From: Cyclobacterium lianum
GTDB taxonomy: Bacteria; Bacteroidota; Bacteroidia; Cytophagales; Cyclobacteriaceae
NCBI RefSeq assembly: GCF_900143075.1
Contig: NZ_FRCY01000003.1
Coordinates: 1 to 64,000, forward strand
Reading direction: 5' to 3'
DNA length: 64,000 nucleotides
A model generated the notes under the pieces. That model was given only the letters and a program-made list of their open reading frames with translations, had not been told where the DNA came from and made no database searches. Shown piece after piece: positions 43,950 through 53,328 of the stretch; the first letter of the stretch is position 1, and every line of letters begins with the position of its first letter. Both the position numbers and the translations under genes were made by a program.

Positions 43950-44849
43950 TAGCGCCGCAAATACGGGAATGAGAATCAGTGATACGGCCATGGAAAGGGC
44001 TATCAACATGGCCGATGCCCTTTCCCTTGACTGAAACATACTGGCAAAGACTGTCACATTAGCTGCAATTGGAAATAAGGAAACCATACCCAGCATCTGG
44101 CGGTCTTTGCTGTCCAGCACATCAAAAATGAAATATTCCAGGGCCAGTAAGATGAGCATGATACCCACAGCGCTGAGTAGCCTGACTCCCAGAATCCAGG
44201 CCAAAGAACGGTAGGCTAGCGTGTCTGTTCCCACTCCTTTGAGGTTCATTCCGATGATCATCATCCCTGCTGCAGAGACGATGTTGCCGGAGACATCCGC
44301 AGATTGATCAAAAACGACGGGCATGGTAAACCCAAACACTTTAAGAGCCAGGGCTAGCGCAAAAGCATAGATAAGGGGTGTTTTCAGCACCTTTGACAGG
44401 GCTTTGCGGCGTTCATATTTTGGTCTGGCAAGCTGATAAAAGCCAATCGAATCGCCGTATAGCGCCGTACCCACATAAATGCAAATCAGACTGGTTATAC
44501 TTTCCGGACCATATATTGCTTCAAAGGTAGGGATTCCAAAAAAAGCTACATTGAAGAAAGAAAAAGAGCTTTTGATCAGGTATTCACCCTCCCCAAGCTT
44601 GCGGTAGGTGAGTATCGCTGGCAAAGTCATCCCCGCCGCCAATAAAAAGGACATCACTGAAAGAAAAATCAGCATCCCTGAATCTGCATTCAGGACATGA
44701 TAAATCACCAGAAATGGCATGAACAGATAGACCAGGGGACTTGTAAGCCACTGTTTATTGACCGTTACATTTTTTACGAGAACATATCCAAAAAGTATGC
44801 ATATCAGATACGGAAACAAGGATTTATAGAGTTCAATCGTTATTTCCAT
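43938..44849 (-). CDS. AEC family transporter
   Basis: A 303-residue inner membrane protein with about ten hydrophobic segments, matching the auxin efflux carrier (AEC) family. The early FGYVLVKNVTVNKQWLTSPL and the late SAAGMMIIGMNLKGVG and PIAANVTVFASMF are typical of its two repeats. Members export or import small carboxylates or amino acids; the substrate here is unknown. The start overlaps the end of the upstream flavoprotein gene by 17 bases, so the two are probably cotranscribed. Confidence 0.88.
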   Translation of the reverse strand: MEITIELYKSLFPYLICILFGYVLVKNVTVNKQWLTSPLVYLFMPFLVIYHVLNADSGMLIFLSVMSFLLAAGMTLPAILTYRKLGEGEYLIKSSFSFFNVAFFGIPTFEAIYGPESITSLICIYVGTALYGDSIGFYQLARPKYERRKALSKVLKTPLIYAFALALALKVFGFTMPVVFDQSADVSGNIVSAAGMMIIGMNLKGVGTDTLAYRSLAWILGVRLLSAVGIMLILLALEYFIFDVLDSKDRQMLGMVSLFPIAANVTVFASMFQSRERASAMLIALSMAVSLILIPVFAALLES

Positions 44850-46350
44850 CCAATATCCTGAATAATATTTCCTGAGTTAGGTTTCGTACAGTCTTAACAT
44901 TAAACCATACCGCGTTGACATCCATCAGCATGCCGTTGACCAAATGGCCTACGGCAAAGATACCGTTTCCACCGGCCGGCGAGAGCAACTGCATGGTGCG
45001 CGGGTTAACTACCGCTCCTCCCACAGGATGACTACCAATCAGCTTTTTTTCCAGCAAATGGCTTACCAGGGGATTTTCCATCTGATCCAGCGCACTGGGA
45101 CTACCGGTAGCATTGATCAACAGCCCAACCTCATAAGAAACCTCATCAGCTGTTTTCAGGACAAAGCCGGCCTTCCCTTCCATCTCCTCCAAATTCTCAA
45201 AAAAAGGTACTACTTTTAAATGCCCTTCATCAAATGCCTGCTTTAATTTATAGGCATTGTGCAGCGGCATACCGTGTCGGTTAATAGCCCAATGGGGTCC
45301 AAACCACTTTTTAAACTTTGTTTTTTCGTTAACTGAGAGCGCATCCCAAACGGCTGAAGCTTCATAGCGGAGCGAATAAGCCAGGTTGACCACCGGATCG
45401 CCGCCATTCTCCGCCCAGTCGATATCCTTTGCCAGTAATTTGTCCGCCGGAAGCCCGATTCTATTTAAAGTTTTGGCTTCGACCGGTTCGCCTGTAATGG
45501 CCTCCAACTCCTGCAAAAACCATCGAAACAGCAGTTTTACCGGTATAGGACGTACCCGTTCTCTTTTCCAACGATTCAGGTTGGATAGGGTAAGAAACTT
45601 TCTTTCTACGGACCTGTTTTCCACAGGCTGAACTTTAGGCATCAATCCATCCGGTGAAAAAAGGTAGATCTCTCCTTTATATCCATTGTCCAGCAAGGTA
45701 ATTACCGTATCAATCGCACTCAGGCTACAACCCAGGATACCAATGCGTTCATGTTGCTGGTATCGCTGTAAAATCCTTTCTGATGGCCATGGAAAATCAA
45801 TGTAGCGCCCATTTGAACGAAGTTCCCTGAATTTGTTGGGTTTGGGGGTTCCCACCGCCAGCACCACCTTATCTACCGGAGAGGCCGTTTTGCCTTCGTT
45901 GGTGCTGATAAGGTACTTGCCAGCTTCCAGATCGATTTTTTCTACCCTTTGCTGGTATTGTATTACCTTCAAACCCAATTTTTCCGCATGCCTGAGGTAT
46001 AACTTCATTTGTTCACGCAGATATGCCCCATAAAAATTCCTCGAGGTATACCTGTCTTCCAGATCCCCTTCCCCTTTGACAGCCTGATTTGCTTTTCCCC
46101 CTTTCTCCTGCAGCCACTGGGTAAAATGATCCGGTTCCTCCGGAAAAATCCCCATCAATTCCGCCTGAGTATTTAAAATATGCCCCGGTTGGTCTGTACC
46201 GAATGCCAGTCCTTTGCCAAACGTATCATCCTCCTCATACCAATGTATGGTGAAAGCGGCGGGTTTCCCGGATAATCCAATTTGATGAAAAAGGTCTACA
46301 AATACAGCGACCCCACAGGCTCCACCGCCCACGATTGCTATATGATTCAT
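44833..46350 (-). CDS. FAD/NAD(P)-binding protein (NAD_binding_9 type)
   Basis: A 505-residue protein when started at ATG 46350 (MNHIAIVGGGACG); the frame extends 20 codons further upstream but the dinucleotide-binding fold begins here. It shows GGGACGVAVFVDL at the N-terminus, the HILNTQAELMGIFPEEPDHFTQWL segment (in part) of the NAD_binding_9 family, and KVVLAVGTPKP. A second dinucleotide motif, IGILGCSLSAIDTVI, lies near residue 225. Family members are flavoprotein hydroxylase-like proteins of uncertain substrate. It overlaps the AEC transporter gene. Confidence 0.85.
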   Translation of the reverse strand: MNHIAIVGGGACGVAVFVDLFHQIGLSGKPAAFTIHWYEEDDTFGKGLAFGTDQPGHILNTQAELMGIFPEEPDHFTQWLQEKGGKANQAVKGEGDLEDRYTSRNFYGAYLREQMKLYLRHAEKLGLKVIQYQQRVEKIDLEAGKYLISTNEGKTASPVDKVVLAVGTPKPNKFRELRSNGRYIDFPWPSERILQRYQQHERIGILGCSLSAIDTVITLLDNGYKGEIYLFSPDGLMPKVQPVENRSVERKFLTLSNLNRWKRERVRPIPVKLLFRWFLQELEAITGEPVEAKTLNRIGLPADKLLAKDIDWAENGGDPVVNLAYSLRYEASAVWDALSVNEKTKFKKWFGPHWAINRHGMPLHNAYKLKQAFDEGHLKVVPFFENLEEMEGKAGFVLKTADEVSYEVGLLINATGSPSALDQMENPLVSHLLEKKLIGSHPVGGAVVNPRTMQLLSPAGGNGIFAVGHLVNGMLMDVNAVWFNVKTVRNLTQEILFRILDGNND

Positions 46351-46384
46351 TATTTGCGCTTTAGCTTGCCTAATTAGCAGTAAA

Positions 46385-46415
46385 TATAAAAAAACCGTGA
46401 AAAAATCCACGGTTT
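46385..46415 (-). terminator. Rho-independent terminator of the catalase gene
   Basis: Arms AAACCGTG / CACGGTTT with an eight-base loop. Read on the minus strand it is followed by TTTTTTTATA, nine bases after the catalase stop. Confidence 0.88.
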
Positions 46416-46423
46416 CACTTTTC

Positions 46424-48553
46424 TTAGATCAGCTCTTCCCTTTCCCAATGCCTGTGTTTGGAAAGCGATTTCAGGAATGCATCAATTGAGGTATCGATAA
46501 ATAATTCTGATGAACTTTTTGTCTCACCTTTACAGCAGGGCAATCCCAGTTCATCAATGAATGCAGATGCATCGGATAGTATCAATATCGGTTTACAATG
46601 ATTAAAAGTATCCATGACAAACTCCTTCGCCTTTCCTTTAGACAGCAGGGCAGTACCATTTTTCTCTCCTCCGGCTATTACCAGCGCATCAAAAAGCACT
46701 GCATCCGAGTTGAACAGCGTAGCGGAAACCTCAACCTCGCCTCCTGAATCGGACTTGAGGGTTCCGAGTCCGTCGGAAACAACCATCAGCTTTGCACCGG
46801 CCTTTTCCAGTTTTTGGCTCAAGTCAGAAAACTTTTTGCCATCGTGTTTCCCCAGGGTCAAAAATGCAATTTTTCTTGTTTTTGTCGCATTCTTGAGGTT
46901 TTTAATGATACTTAATGCATCATCCGTCTGCGTTTTCGGCTCCTTCACTACAGGCTTATAATGGTCTTTGTCTGCATCAGCAGGCTTTCCTTCATTGACA
47001 GGCTCAGCTGGCTTTTCTGGCACAGCTATACCAAGCGCGTCCGCCACTGCTTTGGCCAAGTCCATATTGATATTGGTCAATTGGTTTACCATGTTTTCTC
47101 TGATATGCGGCCTGGAAACTTTCGATAGCTCAAATTGCAATGCATTGATAATGTGCTGTTGCTCAGTTTTGGTTTGGCTGTTAAAAAAGAGTTTCGCCTG
47201 GCTGAAGTGGTCCATGAATGATTTGCTGCGAGTGCGGATCTTGCGTCCATCTACGCGCTCTTCATGACTGTGAAATCCGCCATCCTTCATCATGGCCTGA
47301 AATGGACATCCATCTGCAATGGTATTGGGATGGTAACTAGATACTCCTTCGTTGATCTGTTGCCGCATGTGGCCGTCCCTTTGGTTATTTCTGACAGGGT
47401 TGATTGATCTGTTGATGGGTATCTCGTGGAAATTCGGGCTTCCCAGCCTGCTGAGTTGCGTATCGGTATAGCTAAAAAGCCTTCCCTGCAGTAAGGGGTC
47501 ATTGGTAAAATCAATCCCCGGCACCAGATGTCCGGGATGGAAAGCCACCTGCTCGGTCTCTGCAAAAAAGTTGGAGGGGTTACGGTTCAGGGTCATCGTA
47601 CCGACGAGCTGTACAGGCACCTCAGATTCGGGAATCAGCTTGGTTGCATCCAGCAAGTCGAAGTCATATTTGTGTTCGTCCTTTTCGGGAATTAACTGTA
47701 CGCCTAAATCCCACTCCGGAAAATCGCCATTTTCGATGGCGTCCCAGAGGTCTTTTTTGTGAAAATCGCTGTCTTTTCCTGAAATTTTCTGCGCTTCATC
47801 CCAAACTACTGAGTGCATACCCAATTTTGGCTTCCAGTGAAACTTGACAAAAGTAGATTCGTTTTGCTCGTTGATAAATCTAAAGGTATGCACGCCAAAA
47901 CCCTCCATCATGCGCAGGCTGCGTGGAATAGCCCGGTCACTCATGGCCCACATGATCATGTGCATGGATTCGGGCATTAAGGAAATAAAGTCCCAAAACG
48001 TATCGTGCGCAGAAGCGGCCTGAGGCACTTCGTTGTGGGGCTCAGGTTTTACCGCATGCACCAGATCGGGGAATTTCATGGCATCCTGGATAAAAAAAAC
48101 GGGCATATTATTCCCCACCAGATCGTAGTTCCCCTCTTCTGTATAGAACTTTACCGCAAATCCGCGTACATCTCTGGCCAGATCTGTACTGCCTTTGGAT
48201 CCTGCTACAGTGGAAAATCGGGTAAAGACCGGCGTCTCCTTACCTACCTCGGTGAATATTTTTGCCTTGGTATATTTATTCAATGATGTGTGCAGTTTGA
48301 AAACCCCGTGGGCCCCGGACCCTCTGGCATGAACAATCCGCTCAGGAATCCTTTCGTGGTCGAAATGGGTGATTTTCTCTCTCAAGATAAAGTCTTCCAA
48401 AAGAGAGGGGCCTCGGTCCCCGGCCTTCAGGCTGTTTTGATCGTCATTGATCGGAAGACCCTGATCCGTAGTCATGGACTTCTTCTCATTTTTTAACGTA
48501 TTTTTTGCCAAATCTTCAAGTTTCGGATTGGGCTGGTTTTTAGGGTTTTTCAT
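46424..48553 (-). CDS. katE: Large-subunit catalase with C-terminal DJ-1-like domain (KatE/HPII type)
   Basis: A 709-residue clade 2 catalase. The catalytic His is in PERIVHARGSGAHGVF (about residue 75), the distal Asn in NNMPVFFIQD, and the heme-ligand Tyr in GRLFSYTDTQLSRLG. Residues from about 555 form a flavodoxin-like DJ-1/PfpI domain (KIAFLTLGKHDGKK, ALVIAGGEKNG), as in E. coli HPII. It detoxifies hydrogen peroxide in the cytoplasm. An alternative start at the internal Met27 (MTTDQGLPINDDQ) is possible. It is a single-gene unit with its own terminator. Confidence 0.95.
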   Translation of the reverse strand: MKNPKNQPNPKLEDLAKNTLKNEKKSMTTDQGLPINDDQNSLKAGDRGPSLLEDFILREKITHFDHERIPERIVHARGSGAHGVFKLHTSLNKYTKAKIFTEVGKETPVFTRFSTVAGSKGSTDLARDVRGFAVKFYTEEGNYDLVGNNMPVFFIQDAMKFPDLVHAVKPEPHNEVPQAASAHDTFWDFISLMPESMHMIMWAMSDRAIPRSLRMMEGFGVHTFRFINEQNESTFVKFHWKPKLGMHSVVWDEAQKISGKDSDFHKKDLWDAIENGDFPEWDLGVQLIPEKDEHKYDFDLLDATKLIPESEVPVQLVGTMTLNRNPSNFFAETEQVAFHPGHLVPGIDFTNDPLLQGRLFSYTDTQLSRLGSPNFHEIPINRSINPVRNNQRDGHMRQQINEGVSSYHPNTIADGCPFQAMMKDGGFHSHEERVDGRKIRTRSKSFMDHFSQAKLFFNSQTKTEQQHIINALQFELSKVSRPHIRENMVNQLTNINMDLAKAVADALGIAVPEKPAEPVNEGKPADADKDHYKPVVKEPKTQTDDALSIIKNLKNATKTRKIAFLTLGKHDGKKFSDLSQKLEKAGAKLMVVSDGLGTLKSDSGGEVEVSATLFNSDAVLFDALVIAGGEKNGTALLSKGKAKEFVMDTFNHCKPILILSDASAFIDELGLPCCKGETKSSSELFIDTSIDAFLKSLSKHRHWEREELI

Positions 48554-48839
48554 TTTCGTGTTGGTTTATTATTGTCAAAGTAATGTAGTATTCAAAAAAA
48601 CACATGGTATTTTACAATGGGTGCGCCATGGTCAATACACTTTATCAGGAAAGCAGAAAAACTGATTCATTCTACCTCCCCAATCGATTCCCCTACCGCT
48701 GGATTTGGTAAGAAAATGAAATAAGAATCTCATAAAATTTGGGCAAACATCCTGCCACAATTTTATTTAATATAAAAAAGTTACGATTTGAAGGCAGCAA
48801 TAGTACTTTCCCGTCGTTGATTTCAAAATATTTATCGAA

Positions 48840-49838
48840 TCAGTCTTGCAATAACTGCAAAAGCAACTTTTCGACGGCAGCAAGGGCGTTTGGTGATTTG
48901 GGCTCTTTAAACGGATTTTTTAGCGGAATTTCTTTTGTTTCTATTTTTTGTAAAAGCACTGGATGTACATAATATCCCCTGCAAACAGTTGGCGTATTTC
49001 CCAGTTCATCGGCTATCAAACGCACGAGGGTGGATTCCAGTTTTTTTCTGGGTGATTCTGCGACAATCCGATTTGCCTCCGGAAAAAGTTCGACGGCCAA
49101 ACGACTACCTACCCAGGTCCGGAAATCCTTACTTGAAAATCCGTCACCTATGATTGATGCGAGGTATTCGTTCACATCCTCACTGTCCAGCGACTGGCTG
49201 TTCCCCTGCTTATCCAAATACCTGAATATCTCGTATCCGGGTAATTCGGCTACCTTTTTGATATGCCTTCTAAGCGATTTATCTTCGATAGTTACCTCTC
49301 TGACCTGATTGCTCTTACCCTTATATTGGAACTTTAACTCCCCTCCCTCCACCACCAGATGCTTTCTCCGAAGCGTGCTAAGTCCATAGGTCTGGTTGCT
49401 AATTTCATACTGTCTGCTACCTATCCTTATTCCCGTTTCATCCAGAATCTCTACCATTAGTGCCAGTACTTTGCATTTTTTCCAGGATTTTTTTCTCAGG
49501 TCCTTTGCTATTTGTTTCCTGAGCTTGGGGAGCTGCCGACCAAATTCCTGCATTCGGGCAAATTTTTCTTCCTGCCTTTGCCTTTCCCATTCAGAATGAT
49601 AAATATATTGTTTTCTCCCTTTTAGATCCCTGCCGGTGGCCTGGATATGCCCGTCCTCATATTTACAAATGCATACCTCCGTCCACATGGGTGGAATCAC
49701 AAGATTTTTAATTCGCCTGATCAGCTTTGCATCGGTAATCTTTTCACCTTCTCCGTTCAAATAAATGAACCCATTGCCCTTTTTCTTTCGAAGGAGACAG
49801 AGCGAATCTTCTTCAATATGTTTTACTTTAAAATCCAT
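48840..49838 (-). CDS. DNA topoisomerase IB
   Basis: A 332-residue poxvirus-type topoisomerase IB of the usual bacterial length. The N-terminal domain has NLVIPPMWTEVCICKYEDGHIQATG (in part), the DNA-binding entry characteristic of the family. Catalytic residues lie in ETGIRIGSRQYE (Arg), the Lys of the beta-hairpin KFQYKGKSN, KDFRTWVGS (Arg) and the nucleophilic Tyr in TVCRGYYVHP. It relaxes supercoils by nicking one strand through a 3'-phosphotyrosine. It stands alone; 286 bases of AT-rich DNA without recognisable features separate it from the catalase gene. Confidence 0.95.
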   Translation of the reverse strand: MDFKVKHIEEDSLCLLRKKKGNGFIYLNGEGEKITDAKLIRRIKNLVIPPMWTEVCICKYEDGHIQATGRDLKGRKQYIYHSEWERQRQEEKFARMQEFGRQLPKLRKQIAKDLRKKSWKKCKVLALMVEILDETGIRIGSRQYEISNQTYGLSTLRRKHLVVEGGELKFQYKGKSNQVREVTIEDKSLRRHIKKVAELPGYEIFRYLDKQGNSQSLDSEDVNEYLASIIGDGFSSKDFRTWVGSRLAVELFPEANRIVAESPRKKLESTLVRLIADELGNTPTVCRGYYVHPVLLQKIETKEIPLKNPFKEPKSPNALAAVEKLLLQLLQD

Positions 49839-50114
49839 TTTACAAAATTCCTCAATAAACTAAAATCACCAATTTTTCTAAGCCATTGCTGTCTTTCTGT
49901 TTATCATTCAGACCGAGTCGGCTTGGGTCTATCTATACCGATATCCTATTCTTCATGTCTCTTGAAGCAGGCAAGGATGCTACCAAAAACCGAAAAACTT
50001 AAAAAAATCTTGAATTTTTCTGCTAGCCGGAAAATCGAATTTTAAATATCTTTATCGCGGCCAAAATAGACCGGATATAATTGTTAAATTCGATGCCGAT
50101 AATTTTATTTATTC

Positions 50115-51857
50115 ATGAAAAAAACCACCGGAAACGTCAGCCTGAAAAACGTATTTAAAACCATCATCTGGCCCAGGAGAAAATTTGTTTTCATTGGCCT
50201 GGTTTTGATCATTATCAGCAGACTCTCGGGCCTGGTACTCCCCTATGCCAGCAAATACCTGGTAGATGAGGTGATCCCTTCAAATGATTTCGACCTGCTG
50301 AAATGGTTGCTTCTGGCTGTAGGGATTGCGGTCACGCTCCAGGCGGTGACCTCATATGCGCTTACCCAGATATTGAGCGTCGAGGCACAGAACCTGATCG
50401 CCAAACTCCGGTCCGAGGTACAGGCCCATATCATACGGCTACCCATCCGCTTTTTTGACAACGCTAAAACCGGTGAACTGGTGTCCAGGGTAATGACCGA
50501 TGTAGAAGGTGTCAGGAATCTGGTGGGTACCGGTCTCGCCCAGATGGTGGGAGGCGTATTGACCTCGGTCATCAGCCTGGTTCTTTTGATCTATATCAGT
50601 CCCACCATGACCCTCTATGTGCTGGTGCCGGTGGCCATTTTTGGTTTCATCTCCCTGAAGGCATTTGGCAGAATCAGACCCATATTCCGGGAGCGGGGTA
50701 AAATCAATGCTGAGGTTACCGGCAGATTGACCGAATCTCTGGGAGGTATCCGGGTCATCAAGGGTTTCAATGCCGAAGAACAGGAAACCAAAATATTTGC
50801 GGCGGGAGTTCACCGCCTGTTTCTCAATGTAAAAAGTAGCCTCACGGCGACCAGCTTTGTGACCAGTGCAGCCACATTCCTCCTTGGATTGGCCTCTGCG
50901 GGAATTATGGGTATCGGAGGCTACATGATCATGGAGGAACAGTTGACTTTTGGTGATTTTCTTGCATTTACCCTGTTATTGGGCTTCATGATCGCACCTA
51001 TCCTGCAAATGAGCAATATCGGCAGCCAACTTACAGAGGCCTTTGCTGGCCTGGACCGTACCGAAGAACTGATGAACCTGCCGCAGGAAGCAGATCCGAA
51101 ACACCGAAAAATAGTACTGCCCGAAATTGAAGGAAGGGTAATCTTCCAGAATGTCCATTTTAGTTACGAGGCAGGTAATGAAATCATTAAAGGCATTGAT
51201 TTCGAAGCCATGCCCGGATCTGTGACCGCCCTGGTGGGCAGTTCCGGATCGGGCAAAACCACAATCTCGGGATTGGTAGCGTCTTTCCTCAATCCAACCT
51301 CCGGATTGATTACTATCGACGGACAAGATCTCAGTCAGGTTGATCTCAATTCCTACCGAAGCCAACTGGGCGTGGTGCTGCAGGATGATTTTCTCTTTGA
51401 GGGAACGATCCGGGACAACATCCTTTTTCCAAGGCCTGATGCAGGAGAAACAGCGCTAATGGAAGCTGTGAACGCTGCCTATGTCAATCAGTTTACGGAT
51501 CAGTTTGAACAGGGGCTGGAAACTGTCATTGGTGAAAGAGGGATCAAACTCTCCGGAGGGCAGCGGCAGCGGCTGGCCATTGCCCGGGCCATTCTGGCGG
51601 ACCCCCGGATTTTGATATTGGACGAGGCAACGAGTAATCTGGATGCTGAAAGCGAAAATTACATTCAAATGAGCCTTAGGAAACTGATGAGAGGTCGGAC
51701 CACCTTTGTCATTGCCCACCGCCTGAGCACTATCCGGCAGGCAGATCAGATACTGGTCATTGAGAAGGGGACGATAGTGGAGTCCGGCAAACATGCCGAG
51801 CTCATCGCAGCAGAAGGAAGGTACTATGACCTGTATACCTTCCAGGCCAGAATTTAG
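50115..51857 (+). CDS. ABC exporter, fused permease and ATPase (MsbA-like)
   Basis: A 580-residue half-transporter. Six transmembrane segments occupy about residues 20-310, with the coupling region RLPIRFFDNAKTGELVSRVMTD (in part). The ATPase has Walker A GSSGSGKTTISG (about 375), Q-loop GVVLQDDFLFEGTIRDNI, signature LSGGQRQRLAIARAIL, Walker B ILILDEATSNLD and H-loop IAHRLSTI. It should work as a homodimer and export a lipid, peptide or drug; the substrate is unknown. No partner gene is adjacent. The 276 bases upstream hold no other gene, and the 207 bases after it hold nothing recognisable. Confidence 0.95.
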   Translation: MKKTTGNVSLKNVFKTIIWPRRKFVFIGLVLIIISRLSGLVLPYASKYLVDEVIPSNDFDLLKWLLLAVGIAVTLQAVTSYALTQILSVEAQNLIAKLRSEVQAHIIRLPIRFFDNAKTGELVSRVMTDVEGVRNLVGTGLAQMVGGVLTSVISLVLLIYISPTMTLYVLVPVAIFGFISLKAFGRIRPIFRERGKINAEVTGRLTESLGGIRVIKGFNAEEQETKIFAAGVHRLFLNVKSSLTATSFVTSAATFLLGLASAGIMGIGGYMIMEEQLTFGDFLAFTLLLGFMIAPILQMSNIGSQLTEAFAGLDRTEELMNLPQEADPKHRKIVLPEIEGRVIFQNVHFSYEAGNEIIKGIDFEAMPGSVTALVGSSGSGKTTISGLVASFLNPTSGLITIDGQDLSQVDLNSYRSQLGVVLQDDFLFEGTIRDNILFPRPDAGETALMEAVNAAYVNQFTDQFEQGLETVIGERGIKLSGGQRQRLAIARAILADPRILILDEATSNLDAESENYIQMSLRKLMRGRTTFVIAHRLSTIRQADQILVIEKGTIVESGKHAELIAAEGRYYDLYTFQARI

Positions 51858-52064
51858 CATCTGGTCAGGCATGAAGTCCAGTTGATAAGAAGTGCCGCCC
51901 AGGGTGATGTCGGTATTTATCAAACCCTTTGATTACCGATCAAGCCTGTCTACTGAGGTTTCCCGTAAAGGCTTGAGTTCAGAAGCAGCCATAAACGACC
52001 CTAACCACAGTCGGCTAAACAAGGTTTCTCTAAAAAGAGCTGACAATGCAAATGCGCTTACCAT

Positions 52065-53306
52065 TTACTCTGCTGAAATGACGGCTTCGGCAGCCAATCT
52101 GCCAGAAGTCATGGCAGCATTAATCGACCCATTCAGCAGGTGGTCTCCTGCAAGATAAACATGATCGTACATTTTGACATGTTGCATAGGCACCCAGTGT
52201 TTGGCGTCTTTCAATATTGGCAAAGCCTGAGAGATGGTATAGGTTTTCAGGTGTTCGAAATAACTGGCGTTGATCCCCGTTATAGCCTCTAATTCCAGCG
52301 CGATCATTTGTTCCAGCTTTTCAATCCCTGCCGTTTCCTTAACGACCGACACCGACAGCAATGCCCTCTCATTGCTGGCATAGGCAGGGCTAACGTCGGT
52401 CATAAATACCAGATTATTCACCAAAAATTTATCGTCCGGCACCAGACCCAACATGGGCCTGCCTATAAAAGATTGCTGAAGTGTATAATAGATATTCGTT
52501 ACCTGGTGATAGGCTATCTCCTTCTGACCAGTCAATTTACCCGGATCCGTAGCGATGATGATCTCATCGGCGGTTATGGTGTTTTCATCAGCCAGTATAA
52601 TCTTGTTTTTCTCCACAGCCAAAACAGGGATATCAAAGCGGATTTGGGTATGTTCCAGTTGCTCCACCAGTTGCTGGCTGATCTGACTCATGCCCTTTTC
52701 CGGAACAGCGGCTTCTCCTTCAGCAAACATCTTGAAGACAAATTCAAACATTCGGGAGGAAGTGGACAGTGAGGTTTCGAGAAAAATACCGCTGAAAAAG
52801 GGTTTAAAAAAGTTTTGGATGATTTTATCAGAAAACCCATACTGTTTGAGGTACTCATGGGTACTCGTCTGTGGTAAAGAAAATATGGCATCCAGGGGCT
52901 TTTCTTTGAGGTCTCTGATCAGGGCATACATTTTGTATTTGTCCCACACCGTACCAACTTTTGAAAAGGCCATTGCAAAAATCTTAAACGGATTGCGTAA
53001 GGGATCGTGCACTGAATAAGTGGCACCAGGCTTAAAAATAACCGCACCCGGCCTGAATTTCTTGAGATGCAATTTTTCCAGATTCAGGTACCGACTTAAC
53101 TCCGGGTAGGCGGTAAGCAATACCTGAAAACCCTGATCCAACAAATACCCATCCTGTTCATCCGTTTTGACACGGCCACCTGCGCGGTCGGTTGCTTCCA
53201 GGATAACCGGATAATATCCCGCCTTTTCCAGCTCAATAGCTGCTACCAGGCCGGATATTCCCGCTCCAATGATATATATGCTACGGTCATTCATATTTAG
53301 AGTCAT
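52065..53306 (-). CDS. FAD-dependent amine oxidase/phytoene desaturase-type oxidoreductase
   Basis: A 413-residue flavoprotein. The FAD-binding motif IYIIGAGISGLVAAIELE is at the N-terminus, followed by the EATDRAGGRVKTDEQDGYLLDQG motif (in part) of amine oxidase and phytoene desaturase proteins. The C-terminal FAD motif is DHVYLAGDHLLNGSINAAMTSG. The substrate cannot be read from the sequence; carotenoid or protoporphyrinogen-like compounds are possible. It starts 22 bases after the helicase gene and is the last of a minus-strand trio with DoxX and the helicase. Confidence 0.88.
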   Translation of the reverse strand: MTLNMNDRSIYIIGAGISGLVAAIELEKAGYYPVILEATDRAGGRVKTDEQDGYLLDQGFQVLLTAYPELSRYLNLEKLHLKKFRPGAVIFKPGATYSVHDPLRNPFKIFAMAFSKVGTVWDKYKMYALIRDLKEKPLDAIFSLPQTSTHEYLKQYGFSDKIIQNFFKPFFSGIFLETSLSTSSRMFEFVFKMFAEGEAAVPEKGMSQISQQLVEQLEHTQIRFDIPVLAVEKNKIILADENTITADEIIIATDPGKLTGQKEIAYHQVTNIYYTLQQSFIGRPMLGLVPDDKFLVNNLVFMTDVSPAYASNERALLSVSVVKETAGIEKLEQMIALELEAITGINASYFEHLKTYTISQALPILKDAKHWVPMQHVKMYDHVYLAGDHLLNGSINAAMTSGRLAAEAVISAE

Positions 53307-53328
53307 TTACGGTAATCAGCGGTCAGGC

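Noticed and set aside
51892-52158. Plus-strand frame after the ABC exporter
   Set aside because: It overlaps the 3' end of the flavoprotein gene and shows no recognisable features.
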